A stretch of 64,000 bases of DNA from positions 62,001-126,000 of the forward strand of contig NZ_JAFFPT010000060.1 in assembly GCF_016918785.1 (NCBI RefSeq), given 5' to 3'. Below the pieces are notes generated by a model. It worked only from the letters and a program-made list of their open reading frames with translations, searched no databases and was not told the DNA's origin. Source of the stretch: Leptospira ainazelensis. GTDB lineage: Bacteria > Spirochaetota > Leptospiria > Leptospirales > Leptospiraceae. The translations under genes and the position numbers were made by a program. Shown piece by piece: positions 1 to 11,350 of this stretch (positions within the stretch are counted from its first letter, which is position 1; each line of letters opens with the position of its first letter).

Positions 1-402
1 GAAAAGTTTGATCGTCTGTGGTTCAACGCCTTTTCCTGCGTCGAGAACCATTACGGCCGTATCCGCCGCGATGAGGGTTCGGTATGTATCTTCGGAGAAA
101 TCTTCGTGACCGGGAGTATCTAAGAGATTGAGGACGTGTCCGTTGTATTCAAACTGAAGTGCGGCGGAAGTGATGGAGATTCCTTTTTCTTTTTCCATCT
201 CCATCCAGTCGGAAGTGGCGGCCTTCCGATTCTTACGAGCCTTTACGGCACCCGCGAGTTGAATCGCACCTCCGTAGAGGAGAAGTTTTTCTGTAAGCGT
301 TGTTTTCCCCGCATCCGGGTGGGCGATGATCGCGAAGGTTCTTCTTCGCCGGGTTTCTTCTTCTATCGTTTGATTTTGTTTCTGCGCTACGGTCTCGCTC
401 AT
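1..402 (-). CDS. prfC: Peptide chain release factor 3 (N-terminal part, cut by window edge)
   Basis: Only the first 134 codons are present; the gene continues beyond base 1. Reading the minus strand from the ATG at 402 gives a translational GTPase N-terminus. It has a P-loop AHPDAGKTT (about residues 27-35), an RF3-style stretch with [15 protein letters not shown] and ITSAA (switch region), and the G3 motif DTPGH. The [12 protein letters not shown] form is characteristic of RF3 rather than EF-G. RF3 recycles RF1 and RF2 from the ribosome after termination. The upstream region (403-547) is non-coding and followed by repeat DNA, so the gene probably has its own promoter. The identity is secure from the motifs; the C-terminal domains cannot be checked. 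Confidence 0.93.
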   Translation of the reverse strand, partial: MSETVAQKQNQTIEEETRRRRTFAIIAHPDAGKTTLTEKLLLYGGAIQLAGAVKARKNRKAATSDWMEMEKEKGISITSAALQFEYNGHVLNLLDTPGHEDFSEDTYRTLIAADTAVMVLDAGKGVEPQTIKLF

Positions 403-547
403 AGAATTTGCCCTACCCTTTTCCAGATTTTTCATTTGGACCCGACTGTCAGCAATTAAACTCGGGTTTAAAACAAGCAGGATTTATTGGATGAAGGATT
501 GGAAAGAATAAGGAAGAATCAACGCCTCTACTTTCGAATTCGTTTCT

Positions 548-812
548 TCGTAGTTCCGACGCTCCTCCGTGAAAGTCTCGCGCCCCGCCCTGATTGGGTC
601 ATAACCTTACCCTTAAAGTGGACTGAATCTTGAAAAGAATCTGTCGTAACAACGACAGTCCTCCGTTAAACGAAATCCCCGCCCAAATTTCGGGTGGAGG
701 GGCGGGAGGCGGAAAAATTCGGGAGACTTTGCTCTATCAGAAAATCACTCTTTTTGCAAGGAATATTCTCTCTCAGAGCTTTTGTAGGAACTCCTACAAA
801 ACTTTTCTACCT
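548..812 (+). mobile_element. MITE-like repeat, truncated copy joined to a second repeat type
   Basis: Bases 548-599 are the end of repeat type A (palindrome GTAGTTCCGAC, then CTCCTCCGTGAAAG and CGCCCCGCCC). They abut directly on the terminal sequence CATAACCTTACCC (600-612) of the type B element. The B part runs through GTCGTAACAACGAC, a GC-rich stretch with GGGTGGAGGGGCGGG, and TTTTGTAGGAACTCCTAC before similarity to the full copy at 24214-24475 is lost near 812. No right terminal repeat is visible, so this copy is truncated. The gap from 403 to 1091 holds no gene I can support; small open frames inside it are repeat sequence. Confidence 0.75.
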
Positions 813-1091
813 TTTTATCGATCCCGTCTGACCCCCGAATTCCATTCTTGATTTTTCAAATCCGGAATTCTTAAAAAAATTTGTCCCTCGACAAAAGCGT
901 GGGACTCTTACAAAATTCCCCTCTATAAAAACTTCCGGTATGCTCGTGCTTCTTAAAAGATTCTTCGATTTTCCAAAAAAACTTCAGCGACTCCACCTTT
1001 CATTTTTTCTCACGTTCGTATTCATCGGGTAAATCGATTGTAACAGGAATGGATTAGATTCTTCCCTATCTTACAAAAAGAAAGGTGTTTT

Positions 1092-1412
1092 ATGGAAGGG
1101 ATTCCCCTCACTCCATCCAGAGTTCTCAAAGGATTGAAACTACAAATAGACGGACTCGAAGAATCTTTTGAAATTCTAAAAATCAGAGAAGAAGGAATCA
1201 CGGTTTCTTCTTTGTCGGAACTCAATCTCCTCGTTGGATCTCCCTTAAGCGGGCAGATCGCTTCCCCCGGTTTAAATCTCCAATTTCGATTTCAAGGAAG
1301 TTTACAAAGACAAGTCCTCCGACCGGATCAAAACGGATTTATCTTGGGAATCCAATTCCATCAGACCACAAAGTATCCCGATCTTCTCATCGCTCTTGAA
1401 CTCGCTTCTTAG
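1092..1412 (+). CDS. Small PilZ-like domain protein
   Basis: A 106-residue soluble protein. The middle and end follow the layout of a PilZ domain: a strand ending in GITVSSLSELNLLVGSPL, then a beta-rich part ending in LGIQF near residue 91. PilZ proteins bind cyclic di-GMP through an RxxxR motif and D/NxSxxG. Here the RxxxR motif is not evident and the second motif is only partly kept (VSSLSEL), so ligand binding is doubtful. It stands alone between a repeat block and argF and is followed by a clear terminator, so it is probably monocistronic. The start ATG lies about 9 bases after GAAAGG. The call is by family resemblance only. Confidence 0.55.
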   Translation: MEGIPLTPSRVLKGLKLQIDGLEESFEILKIREEGITVSSLSELNLLVGSPLSGQIASPGLNLQFRFQGSLQRQVLRPDQNGFILGIQFHQTTKYPDLLIALELAS

Positions 1413-1464
1413 TTTTCTTTTTTTCTTTTTAGGCATTCGTTCCCGACAAACCATGAACCTTTTA

Positions 1465-1493
1465 CGGGGCGCTTTTTAGCCCCGCTTTTTTTT
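1465..1493 (+). terminator. Rho-independent terminator after the PilZ-like gene
   Basis: Perfect 6-bp stem CGGGGC/GCCCCG (1465-1470 with 1479-1484), 8-base loop and a run of T residues to 1493. It lies about 50 bases after the stop codon at 1412. Confidence 0.85.
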
Positions 1494-1597
1494 AGACTCT
1501 ACGCCTCACTTTCTTACGGGTCGCCGTTCGCCGAATCGTAATTTATCAATTTTCATTTACGAAACAACTTCCGTTTTGTTTTCTGTACATATCCCTT

Positions 1598-2533
1598 ATG
1601 TCTGAAAGCAACGTGAAACATCTGATTTCCTGGGAAGATTGGTCGGATTCCGAGATCGTCGATTTGCTCAAATTTGCGATCCATGTAAAGAAGAATCGTG
1701 TCAACTACGCGGGTCATCTCAGTGGACGAAGCCTCGCGATGCTCTTTCAGAAAACTTCCACAAGAACCAGGGTTTCCTTCGAAGTTGCAATGACCGAAAT
1801 GGGAGGTCATGGAATCTATCTGGATTGGATGGCGTCTAACTTTCAGCTCTCCGATATCGATCTAGAAGCGAGATATCTTTCCAGAAACGTCTCAGTCATC
1901 ATGGCCCGTCTCAAAAAACACGAAGACCTCTTGGCTATGAGAAACGGATCTCAGGTTCCCGTTATCAACGGTTGCGACAATATGTTTCACCCTTGCCAGT
2001 CCCTCGCCGACGTTATGACGATCGCCTTGGACAAACCCGATCGTCCCCTCGATCAAGTGAAACTTACTTATATCGGAGTTCACAACAACGTGGTCAATTC
2101 TCTCATCGGAATCACAGCGGCCTTAGGAATTCATCTGACGCTTGCGACTCCGATCGCCGAGAAAGAAAACATCCACGAAGGAACCGTAGAAAGAGCCAAG
2201 TCGAAAGGAACCCTCGCCTGGGAGAAAAATCTCGAGAAGGCGGTAAAGGACGCGGATTATATCTACACGGACACTTGGCTCGACATGGAATTCTTCAACG
2301 ACCCTTCTTATGCGGAGAAAAAAAAGGAAAGAATGGAACTCATGATGCCTTATCAGATCAATTCTTCTCTTATGGAAAAAACGGATGCGAAGGTCATGCA
2401 CGATATGCCGATCCACGCGGGATACGAGATCACAAGAGACGTCGTCTTAAGTCACCGATCCATCATCTTTCAACAAGCCGAGAATCGTCTGGACGCTCAA
2501 AAAGCCGTCATTCTAAAACTTCTCGAGGCGTAA
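1598..2533 (+). CDS. argF: Ornithine carbamoyltransferase-like enzyme
   Basis: A 311-residue member of the aspartate/ornithine carbamoyltransferase family, the usual length for ArgF. The carbamoyl-phosphate site STRTR is at residues 54-58 and HPCQ at 131-134. The C-terminus keeps FxQAENRLDAQKA, typical of OTCases. OTCase makes citrulline from ornithine and carbamoyl phosphate in arginine synthesis. One oddity: the family signature HCLP, whose cysteine contacts ornithine, reads HDMPIHAGYEI at 268-278. The carbamoyl-phosphate half is therefore standard, but the amino-acid substrate could differ. No other arginine genes are nearby. The gene follows a terminator; no strong Shine-Dalgarno precedes the ATG. 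Confidence 0.82.
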   Translation: MSESNVKHLISWEDWSDSEIVDLLKFAIHVKKNRVNYAGHLSGRSLAMLFQKTSTRTRVSFEVAMTEMGGHGIYLDWMASNFQLSDIDLEARYLSRNVSVIMARLKKHEDLLAMRNGSQVPVINGCDNMFHPCQSLADVMTIALDKPDRPLDQVKLTYIGVHNNVVNSLIGITAALGIHLTLATPIAEKENIHEGTVERAKSKGTLAWEKNLEKAVKDADYIYTDTWLDMEFFNDPSYAEKKKERMELMMPYQINSSLMEKTDAKVMHDMPIHAGYEITRDVVLSHRSIIFQQAENRLDAQKAVILKLLEA

Positions 2534-2635
2534 CCTTTCCGAAAATCGGTTTACCAGAGGCCTACGCTTCCGAAACCTGTATTTAGAGCCTTTTCACCCT
2601 CACTTGCGGGCTCGAATAAGAATTAAAGGTATCTC

Positions 2636-3629
<994 letters not shown>

Positions 3630-3654
3630 TCGGTTTTACGAAAACCTACATTCA

Positions 3655-3682
3655 AAAAGCCGCAAGCGATTGCGGCTTTTTT
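3655..3682 (+). terminator. Rho-independent terminator after the lyase gene
   Basis: Perfect 11-bp stem AAAAGCCGCAA/TTGCGGCTTTT (3655-3665 with 3670-3680), GCGA tetraloop, then T residues. The A-run on the left arm means it could also work for the convergent minus-strand gene ending at 3737. Confidence 0.9.
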
Positions 3683-3736
3683 GTTTTTCTTTGATAGGGA
3701 TTTAAAAAGGAAGAATGGAGAGAAGTGAAGAGTGAA

Positions 3737-4210
3737 TTATTTTACGAACTTCTCCAAAAGTTTTGCAATCAGCTCGTTTAAGCTCTTTTCAACATAGTCC
3801 CAGGATTTTTTATTCATGGGCTCCAAAGGCATTTTTTTATTGAGTTGTTTGAAACGATCGAAACTTTCTCTTGCGTAGTCGAGATATTTTCTCGGCTCGA
3901 TCCCGAGTCGATCAAGATGGCCTTCGTTCTTATTGTAAATTCCTGCGACTTTCTCTTTGTATTCGTCTTCCAAGAAATAATAACGGATATCCAATTTGAC
4001 TTCGTCCATGGCTTTATAAATCTTCATTCCCTGCCCTTCTTTTTTTTCCGATGGAGCAGTCTTCTCCGCGAGATTTTCCGAACCTGAAGATTTTTGAGTC
4101 TCTTTCGGACCGGCGGCCTTGGAAGCGGAATTTTGATTCCCTTTGATCAACTTCTCAAGTTTTTCACGTTTTAAAATATCAAATAAAGCGCTCTTCTTAT
4201 TCTTAGTCAC
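3737..4210 (-). CDS. Conserved-looking hypothetical protein, charged and helical
   Basis: A 157-residue protein if translation starts at the GTG at 4210 (AGGA about 10 bases upstream); the longer frame to 4261 has no ribosome site. Residues 1-25 are basic and helical. A low-complexity Ser/Glu/Lys/Gln linker spans about 27-62. A helical C-terminal half with many Lys, Tyr and Asp follows (KAMDEVKLDIRYYF, EPRKYLDYARESFDRF). There is no signal peptide or membrane segment. I do not recognise a family. It is convergent with the lyase gene and shares its terminator region. Confidence 0.6.
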   Translation of the reverse strand: MTKNKKSALFDILKREKLEKLIKGNQNSASKAAGPKETQKSSGSENLAEKTAPSEKKEGQGMKIYKAMDEVKLDIRYYFLEDEYKEKVAGIYNKNEGHLDRLGIEPRKYLDYARESFDRFKQLNKKMPLEPMNKKSWDYVEKSLNELIAKLLEKFVK

Positions 4211-4425
4211 GATCAAAATCCTATCTATTTTAAACTTACACCAAACCCGGATTAGATTCAAACCATCGGTTTCACCGAAAGTAAGAATTCGATTTCAAGG
4301 AAAGATTCTATTATTCTTATCGGAAGAAACGCCTATCCAGTCCATTACTAACGGTTTATGAGACGATTTTTATTATAAAAAAAGCGGCGTTTCATAGAAG
4401 TGTAACGACGAAGAATTGGAAACAA

Positions 4426-5408
<983 letters not shown>

Positions 5409-5567
5409 AGGATAGAATACGAACTGTGGTCAGAGAGTCAAGCAGGCAAAGCCGGGGCAAAATTTCACCCCGGGTTTCCTCATTCTCCGGGAGAAGGAGA
5501 ATGATTTTCAATCACACTCTTTTCATCGAAAAAAAGAGCCTCATCCTTTATAGCCGGGAACAAAAAA

Positions 5568-6662
<1,095 letters not shown>

Positions 6663-6697
6663 CATTTGTTAAACGAATTCGCGAACTTGAAAGAACG

Positions 6698-6731
6698 AAA
6701 AAACCGAATTCCAGTTTATAAGAATTCGGTT
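6698..6731 (-). terminator. Terminator for the minus-strand beta-propeller/M24 operon
   Basis: Perfect 10-bp inverted repeat AACCGAATTC/GAATTCGGTT (6702-6711 with 6722-6731). Read on the minus strand it ends in a run of T. It sits just past the stop at 6748 and between convergent genes. Confidence 0.75.
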
Positions 6732-6747
6732 CGCCTCCGAAAAGACT

Positions 6748-7986
6748 TCATTCGCCGAATCGAAATTTGTCGATCGAAATGGAAAACAATCCCTTCGACT
6801 TTTTATCAAAGGTAGGAAAGTAAATCCGATCTCCAAACGGAACCGCGACCGAAATATCGGTAATCTTGGAACCGTCGTGCATCCAATAATACAAAGCGCG
6901 TTTTGCATCGGAGCTCAGAACAAGCACTCCGGTCTTTTTTGAGATGGGTAAAATTCCTTGCGGAAGAGATAGAAGAAAAGACTTAAGCCAGGGATTTTTG
7001 TGAACAAAGTTGATCAATCCCGATCTTCGTTTGATAACTCCTACCCAAATTCTTCCCTTTTCGTCCCGTTCCAAACCGTCTGCTAAACCCGGCAGATTTT
7101 CAAAAAGGATCTCGGATTTCCCCTCGTTCCTTCCGGATAAAAAAGCGCGAAGAATTCTAAACTTAGTTGTTTCGGTAAAAACGACGGACTCGTCATCTTT
7201 TGTTTTCCCTTCTTCCAAAAGAATTCCGTCCACAAACGTAAAACCGCCTAACAAGAGTGAGACGGATTTTTCTTTACGATTGTACATCCAGAGTTTACCG
7301 TGAGGATAGAGTCCTATCGCTTCCGGAACCGCGCCGCTTCCCATCGCGGCGTCCGATCTTTCAAAGGGTTCGGTGATATAAATACGATTCCCGTCTTTTG
7401 AAACCGCAAGGTCGTTGCAAAGAGAAAACGGCCTCGAGTTCGAGGCGTTTAAATCCTTTAAAAAAAAGGTCGGTCTTTCAGATAACGTATAAACTTTTTC
7501 GAATTCCTCTTTTTCGGTTTTTGGCAGATCGATTACCAAAGGTTTAAGAATTCTAGTCGCAATATCGACCTCATACAAACCGACTCGGTCTTTTTCTCCG
7601 TAAGATTCTCCGCCCAACCGGGAAGCGCAGAAAAGAATCTTTTCCTTTCGATCGTCCGCGAATTGTATTCCCGCCGGATTCACCGGAGGACGAACCCATC
7701 GTGTAGCCTTACCCTCCATCTCGTCCAGTTTCCAGATCCATCCGTCCATACCCGATGCGTAACCGATTTTCTTTTTAGAATCGAAAATCAGATCGTCGTG
7801 TCCGGGCAGATCCTCCATCTCCACCTTGAGTCCGTTTAAAAACGGATCTTCTTTTGTTTCGACTTCCAAAATTCCGGAGGGGGTTTCTCCCAAGATAACC
7901 GCTTCTCCGATTTTGATTTTCCCGGGATTACAGCCGACTCCGATCAAAACTAATAAGAATATTATAATTATTTGATTTACTTTCAT
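6748..7986 (-). CDS. Lipoprotein with strictosidine-synthase/APMAP-like beta-propeller
   Basis: A 412-residue protein with a hydrophobic start and the lipobox VGC at residues 18-20, so it is probably a lipoprotein. The body matches the six-bladed propeller of strictosidine-synthase-like and APMAP proteins: CNDLAVSKDGNRIYITEPFE, GKLWMYN, FVDGILLEEG, LPGLADGLERDEKGRIWVG, then SLPQG and KKTGVLVLSSDAKRALYYWMHDGS. Related proteins act as lactonases or esterases, but the substrate is unknown. It starts 2 bases after the stop of the M24 gene, so the two are co-transcribed. A paralogue lies at 9999-11273. Confidence 0.75.
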   Translation of the reverse strand: MKVNQIIIIFLLVLIGVGCNPGKIKIGEAVILGETPSGILEVETKEDPFLNGLKVEMEDLPGHDDLIFDSKKKIGYASGMDGWIWKLDEMEGKATRWVRPPVNPAGIQFADDRKEKILFCASRLGGESYGEKDRVGLYEVDIATRILKPLVIDLPKTEKEEFEKVYTLSERPTFFLKDLNASNSRPFSLCNDLAVSKDGNRIYITEPFERSDAAMGSGAVPEAIGLYPHGKLWMYNRKEKSVSLLLGGFTFVDGILLEEGKTKDDESVVFTETTKFRILRAFLSGRNEGKSEILFENLPGLADGLERDEKGRIWVGVIKRRSGLINFVHKNPWLKSFLLSLPQGILPISKKTGVLVLSSDAKRALYYWMHDGSKITDISVAVPFGDRIYFPTFDKKSKGLFSISIDKFRFGE

Positions 7987-7987
7987 T

Positions 7988-8869
7988 TTACGGCGGCAAT
8001 TTCCTTTTTTTGATTACGTGAGGGACTTCCTCGTCCAACCAATACGCTTTGTCTTTTTCCACAACCAAGATCTCCTCGAATTTATAGCCGGTCTTACCGC
8101 GACCTAGGTGAGGTTCTATCGCCCACAATCCGATTTTATCTCCTTCGTGATCCGGAGTCAAAAGTTCCGGCAAAACCTTGTGTGATAAAAATTCGAACGA
8201 GCCCTGCAGGCTAAACCAGCTCGCAAAACCGACGGGCAGCAAAGGGAAGGAAAAACTGGGAAGATGCACTTTATAAACCCGATGACCTAAAACCGCGAAC
8301 GGATATAAAGAATGCACGTTATCAAAACCGCTTTCCTTCGCATCCCGATCGATCTTCCACCAAATCTCGGAAGCGCTCATAGAAGATGAAAAGTATTTCG
8401 GAATTTCTTTTCTAAGTTTAAGAAGATATTCCATTCCTAAAGCCAGTTCCGGGTTCGGAATCAAAGAAGAAGAATAACCGATATCTCCGATATAGCCGTC
8501 TACAACGGGAGAAACGTCGAGGATAAAGGATTCGTGAGACGTTAGTCTCTTCTTGCCGGGATGAAACTGAGTAAAACGTTTGTAACCGTCAAACCTCGCG
8601 TGTTCTCCGAACCAGGCAAAGGGACGATGTAAAAACGCCTTCACACCGTGGTCTCTCAAAAACATTTCCATCCGTTTTGTGGTCTGAATCTCGGTCCATC
8701 CTTCCCGCATTTCTCTTTCGGTTTCGGTCACACACTGGTACGCGAGCCGCTGCGCTTTTAAAAAACCCGTCTTCTCTTCCTCGCTAGGAGTTTTGATCGA
8801 TTCGGAATTGTATCTGGAAATTTTCGAGGAAAGTTTGGATAAGAATCCCCTCTGAGTCTGTACTGGCAT
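7988..8869 (-). CDS. M24-family metallopeptidase-like (Xaa-Pro peptidase fold)
   Basis: A 293-residue protein with the pita-bread fold signature. The metal ligands can be traced as Asp in FILDVSPVVDGYIGDIG (two Asp, 11 residues apart), a His in VLGHRVYK, Glu in WAIEPH and Glu in FEEILVVE. The spacing follows the aminopeptidase P / creatinase family. The active-site text is divergent (WAIEPHLGRGKTG in place of the usual EPG), so the substrate may not be a peptide. Cytosolic, with no signal peptide. It is the first gene of an operon with the downstream beta-propeller lipoprotein. Confidence 0.75.
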   Translation of the reverse strand: MPVQTQRGFLSKLSSKISRYNSESIKTPSEEEKTGFLKAQRLAYQCVTETEREMREGWTEIQTTKRMEMFLRDHGVKAFLHRPFAWFGEHARFDGYKRFTQFHPGKKRLTSHESFILDVSPVVDGYIGDIGYSSSLIPNPELALGMEYLLKLRKEIPKYFSSSMSASEIWWKIDRDAKESGFDNVHSLYPFAVLGHRVYKVHLPSFSFPLLPVGFASWFSLQGSFEFLSHKVLPELLTPDHEGDKIGLWAIEPHLGRGKTGYKFEEILVVEKDKAYWLDEEVPHVIKKRKLPP

Positions 8870-8968
8870 AAATTTTTCCCTTTGTGCAATGGGGAAAAGA
8901 CTAACAGATTCGAAAACGTTTGGATTGAATGATTCCGGTATCGGCTTAAATTTTTAGATTCTCCAAAA

Positions 8969-9754
8969 TCAATCCGGCTCGCAGAATCTGACCTCGATCG
9001 ATTTCAGATGACCGAAAAAAAGAGAAGGAACAAATCCGAAATTCTCCTTAAACGTTCTTGAAAAATGAGCGGAATCCGAAAACCCCGCGGCGTGTGCCGC
9101 CTCTGTGATATTTTTGCCTTCTTTCAAAAGTTTCACCGTGCTCAAAATCCGAACCCAGAGTAAATAACGTCTGAGAGGAATTCCTAAATTCTCCTTAAAA
9201 AGACGAATCAACCGATCCTCAGAAATGGAAAAGTCCTTTCCGATTTCCTTCATTCGAATGCTATCCGGAAGTTCGGTCCGAATTTTATAAGCGATCCTGC
9301 GAATCCTTTCGTCTATGTTTTTTTCCAATTTTCGAAAGGGAAACACACACTGAAGAAGATCCAGATGTAAATCCCAGGCTTCTTCGTCGTTTAGAATTCC
9401 GTTATATAACTTCCATAATTTTTCCGTCAGAGGGAGGAAGTTTTCGATCTCAAGACGTTTAACTTCTCCCGTTTTTACAAAGTCTGAAATTGACGCATAC
9501 TCGTATGTTTCCGGATCGATCAACAAGGCGATCATCTCTACTCCGGGGGAAACCGTTCTATGATACGTGTTGGGTCCGACCAATGCCACTCGGTATTCTT
9601 CTTTTCCTTGTTCGGTTTCAATACTGATTTTTTTTTCCAAGCTGATCGCCAAAGTCGCCGCATAGTGCACGTGAAAATCGGTCTGCATCGCGTTCGTCGC
9701 GTACATAACCCTGCTATTCCATAGATAAAGAATGTCTTTATGAGAAAAGTCCAT
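8969..9754 (-). CDS. AraC-family transcriptional regulator
   Basis: A 261-residue regulator. The last 100 residues hold two helix-turn-helix units: MKEIGKDFSISEDRLIRLFKE, then ITEAAHAAGFSDSAHFSRTFKENFGFVPS, the hallmark of AraC/XylS proteins. The N-terminal 150 residues resemble a small cupin-like sensing domain (AATLAISLEKKISIE near the start). It lies between two paralogous beta-propeller genes and could control one or both. A 7-bp inverted repeat lies 23 bases upstream of its start. The inducer is unknown. Confidence 0.87.
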   Translation of the reverse strand: MDFSHKDILYLWNSRVMYATNAMQTDFHVHYAATLAISLEKKISIETEQGKEEYRVALVGPNTYHRTVSPGVEMIALLIDPETYEYASISDFVKTGEVKRLEIENFLPLTEKLWKLYNGILNDEEAWDLHLDLLQCVFPFRKLEKNIDERIRRIAYKIRTELPDSIRMKEIGKDFSISEDRLIRLFKENLGIPLRRYLLWVRILSTVKLLKEGKNITEAAHAAGFSDSAHFSRTFKENFGFVPSLFFGHLKSIEVRFCEPD

Positions 9755-9776
9755 CCGAGATTCTCCGATTTGTTTC

Positions 9777-9793
9777 GTTTGTTTCGAACAAAC
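9777..9793. promoter_or_regulatory. Inverted repeat upstream of the AraC gene
   Basis: GTTTGTT-TCG-AACAAAC, perfect 7-bp arms, 23 bases before the AraC start codon. It could be an operator for the regulator itself; this is inferred from position and symmetry only. Confidence 0.4.
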
Positions 9794-9998
9794 TCTTCTT
9801 TGATCCGATTCTTAATTTTAAACCGAATCCGAGAAAAGGAAAATCATGTCGCTTATCAAATTCGGTCCTCGGATTCCGGAAGAATGATTGTCCGAACCAA
9901 AGGGAACTTATCAAGTCAAAAACGGAGACTTTCGAACGGTTTCAGGGTTAATCTTTTTTTATTGGAAACATTCCTGAATTTTCAGTCGAAAACAAAAC

Positions 9999-11273
9999 TT
10001 AGATCGGATACGGAATCAGATTCAATCCCTTGTAATCCTTTTCATAGACCGAAAGATAAACCCGCTTTTTTCCCGGAACAACGACGATCAGAGTGGAAAA
10101 TAGAGAACCGTTGTGCATAACGTAATAAAGCGGCTTTTTGGCGTCCTTTGACAAAACGAGCAGACCGGTCTTTTTTGATACGGGCTGGAGTTTTTCGGGA
10201 ATATACAGAACTAAGTTTTTCCAAAAAGGATGTTTGTGTAACCAGGTGATCAATTTAGATCTTTCCACCGGCAAGGCGATCCAAATTCTTCCCTGCGGAT
10301 CGCGGTCCATTCCGTCCGGAAATCCGGGCAAACCTTCGATCACGATTTCATCCTCACCCGCACGATCGCCTAACAAGTGCAAACGAATCAATCGGCATTT
10401 TGAAAGTTCGTTCATTAAGACCGAGGTTTCCCTTTTTCCATGCGGCGGATATTCGAGTAGGATCCCGTCTAGATAGGAATAGTCGTAAGCGACCAAACTT
10501 GCGGTTTTTTCTTTTAAATCAAACTTCCAGAGATTCCCGTTTTTTCCAAGGGTTAAAACCTCGCTCCGGGATTGACTGCTGACTCCGAGTATGGCTCCCT
10601 TATGATCGTAAGGTTCGGTAAAATAAATTCTTTCTCCGTCCTCGCTGATCGCGAGATCGTCCGCCTTTTCCACCGCGCGACTATTCTCTTCAGTCATTTC
10701 CGTAAAACTCAAGGTCGGCTGTTTTTCGGGGGTGTAGAATTTACCGATATTATTCTTTCCAGATCCGTATCCCGATTCCGGAATTTTGGGGACACGAGTT
10801 CCGATCTTCCGGATTCGTTTATTAGAAATTTGTAATTCGTAAATTCCGGGTCCGTTCGGATCGGTCGGATCGTCCTTTTTTCCACGAGACGCGCAAAAGT
10901 AAATAAAGTCCGGATTTTTAGGATGAGCGACCATTCCTCCGGGTAACAGGGGAGTTTTCACAAAAGGTGTCGCGCTATTATTTTTTAGATCGACGATCCA
11001 AATAAAACCGTCCATCGAAGCTACAAAAGCCCTATCCAATTCTTCTTGTAAAAGGATTTCATCTTGAGCCGGAACGTCCGATATCAAGGTCTGAATTCCT
11101 TTCGAGCTTAGATCCCGAGGATCCTTGACTTTTTCTATTTCCTCGTTGTAAGGAAAATCCACCGGCTCCTGGATTTGTTTTTTAAAATGATCTTCGGGGA
11201 AATTGAGAAGATTCCAGAACACGATTCCCAAAAAGACGGGAACTGAAAAAATGAAAAATTTTTTACGACTCAT
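9999..11273 (-). CDS. Exported/anchored APMAP-like beta-propeller protein, paralogue of 6748-7986
   Basis: A 424-residue protein with an N-terminal hydrophobic segment (FFIFSVPVFLGIVFWNLL, residues 5-23) that could be a signal anchor. It shares blocks with the lipoprotein at 6748-7986: AFVASMDGFIWIVD, KADDLAISEDGERIYFTEPYD, GNLWKFD, YLDGILLEYP, LPGFPDGMDRDPQGRIWIA, KKTGLLVLSKDAKKPLYYVMHNGS. Both are strictosidine-synthase/APMAP-like propellers. Here the lipobox cysteine is absent, so the two paralogues probably differ in anchoring. The gene is upstream of the AraC gene on the same strand with a 244-base gap. Confidence 0.73.
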   Translation of the reverse strand: MSRKKFFIFSVPVFLGIVFWNLLNFPEDHFKKQIQEPVDFPYNEEIEKVKDPRDLSSKGIQTLISDVPAQDEILLQEELDRAFVASMDGFIWIVDLKNNSATPFVKTPLLPGGMVAHPKNPDFIYFCASRGKKDDPTDPNGPGIYELQISNKRIRKIGTRVPKIPESGYGSGKNNIGKFYTPEKQPTLSFTEMTEENSRAVEKADDLAISEDGERIYFTEPYDHKGAILGVSSQSRSEVLTLGKNGNLWKFDLKEKTASLVAYDYSYLDGILLEYPPHGKRETSVLMNELSKCRLIRLHLLGDRAGEDEIVIEGLPGFPDGMDRDPQGRIWIALPVERSKLITWLHKHPFWKNLVLYIPEKLQPVSKKTGLLVLSKDAKKPLYYVMHNGSLFSTLIVVVPGKKRVYLSVYEKDYKGLNLIPYPI

Positions 11274-11350
11274 GGAAACAATCGTAACTCAAAACTCGAA
11301 ATGCCGCTTGAACGAATCCGGTATTTGACTTTTTAAATCGATCGCCGCGG

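Noticed and set aside
403..547. tRNA or small RNA gene upstream of prfC
   Set aside because: No cloverleaf pattern or conserved tRNA arms were found; the stretch looks like a plain promoter region.
630..851. Open frame inside the repeat block (plus strand)
   Set aside because: It lies entirely in the MITE-like repeat, shares sequence with the non-coding copies elsewhere and has no ribosome site or motif.
1972..2586. 204-codon frame overlapping argF
   Set aside because: Arg/Ser-rich shadow of the argF coding sequence in another frame.
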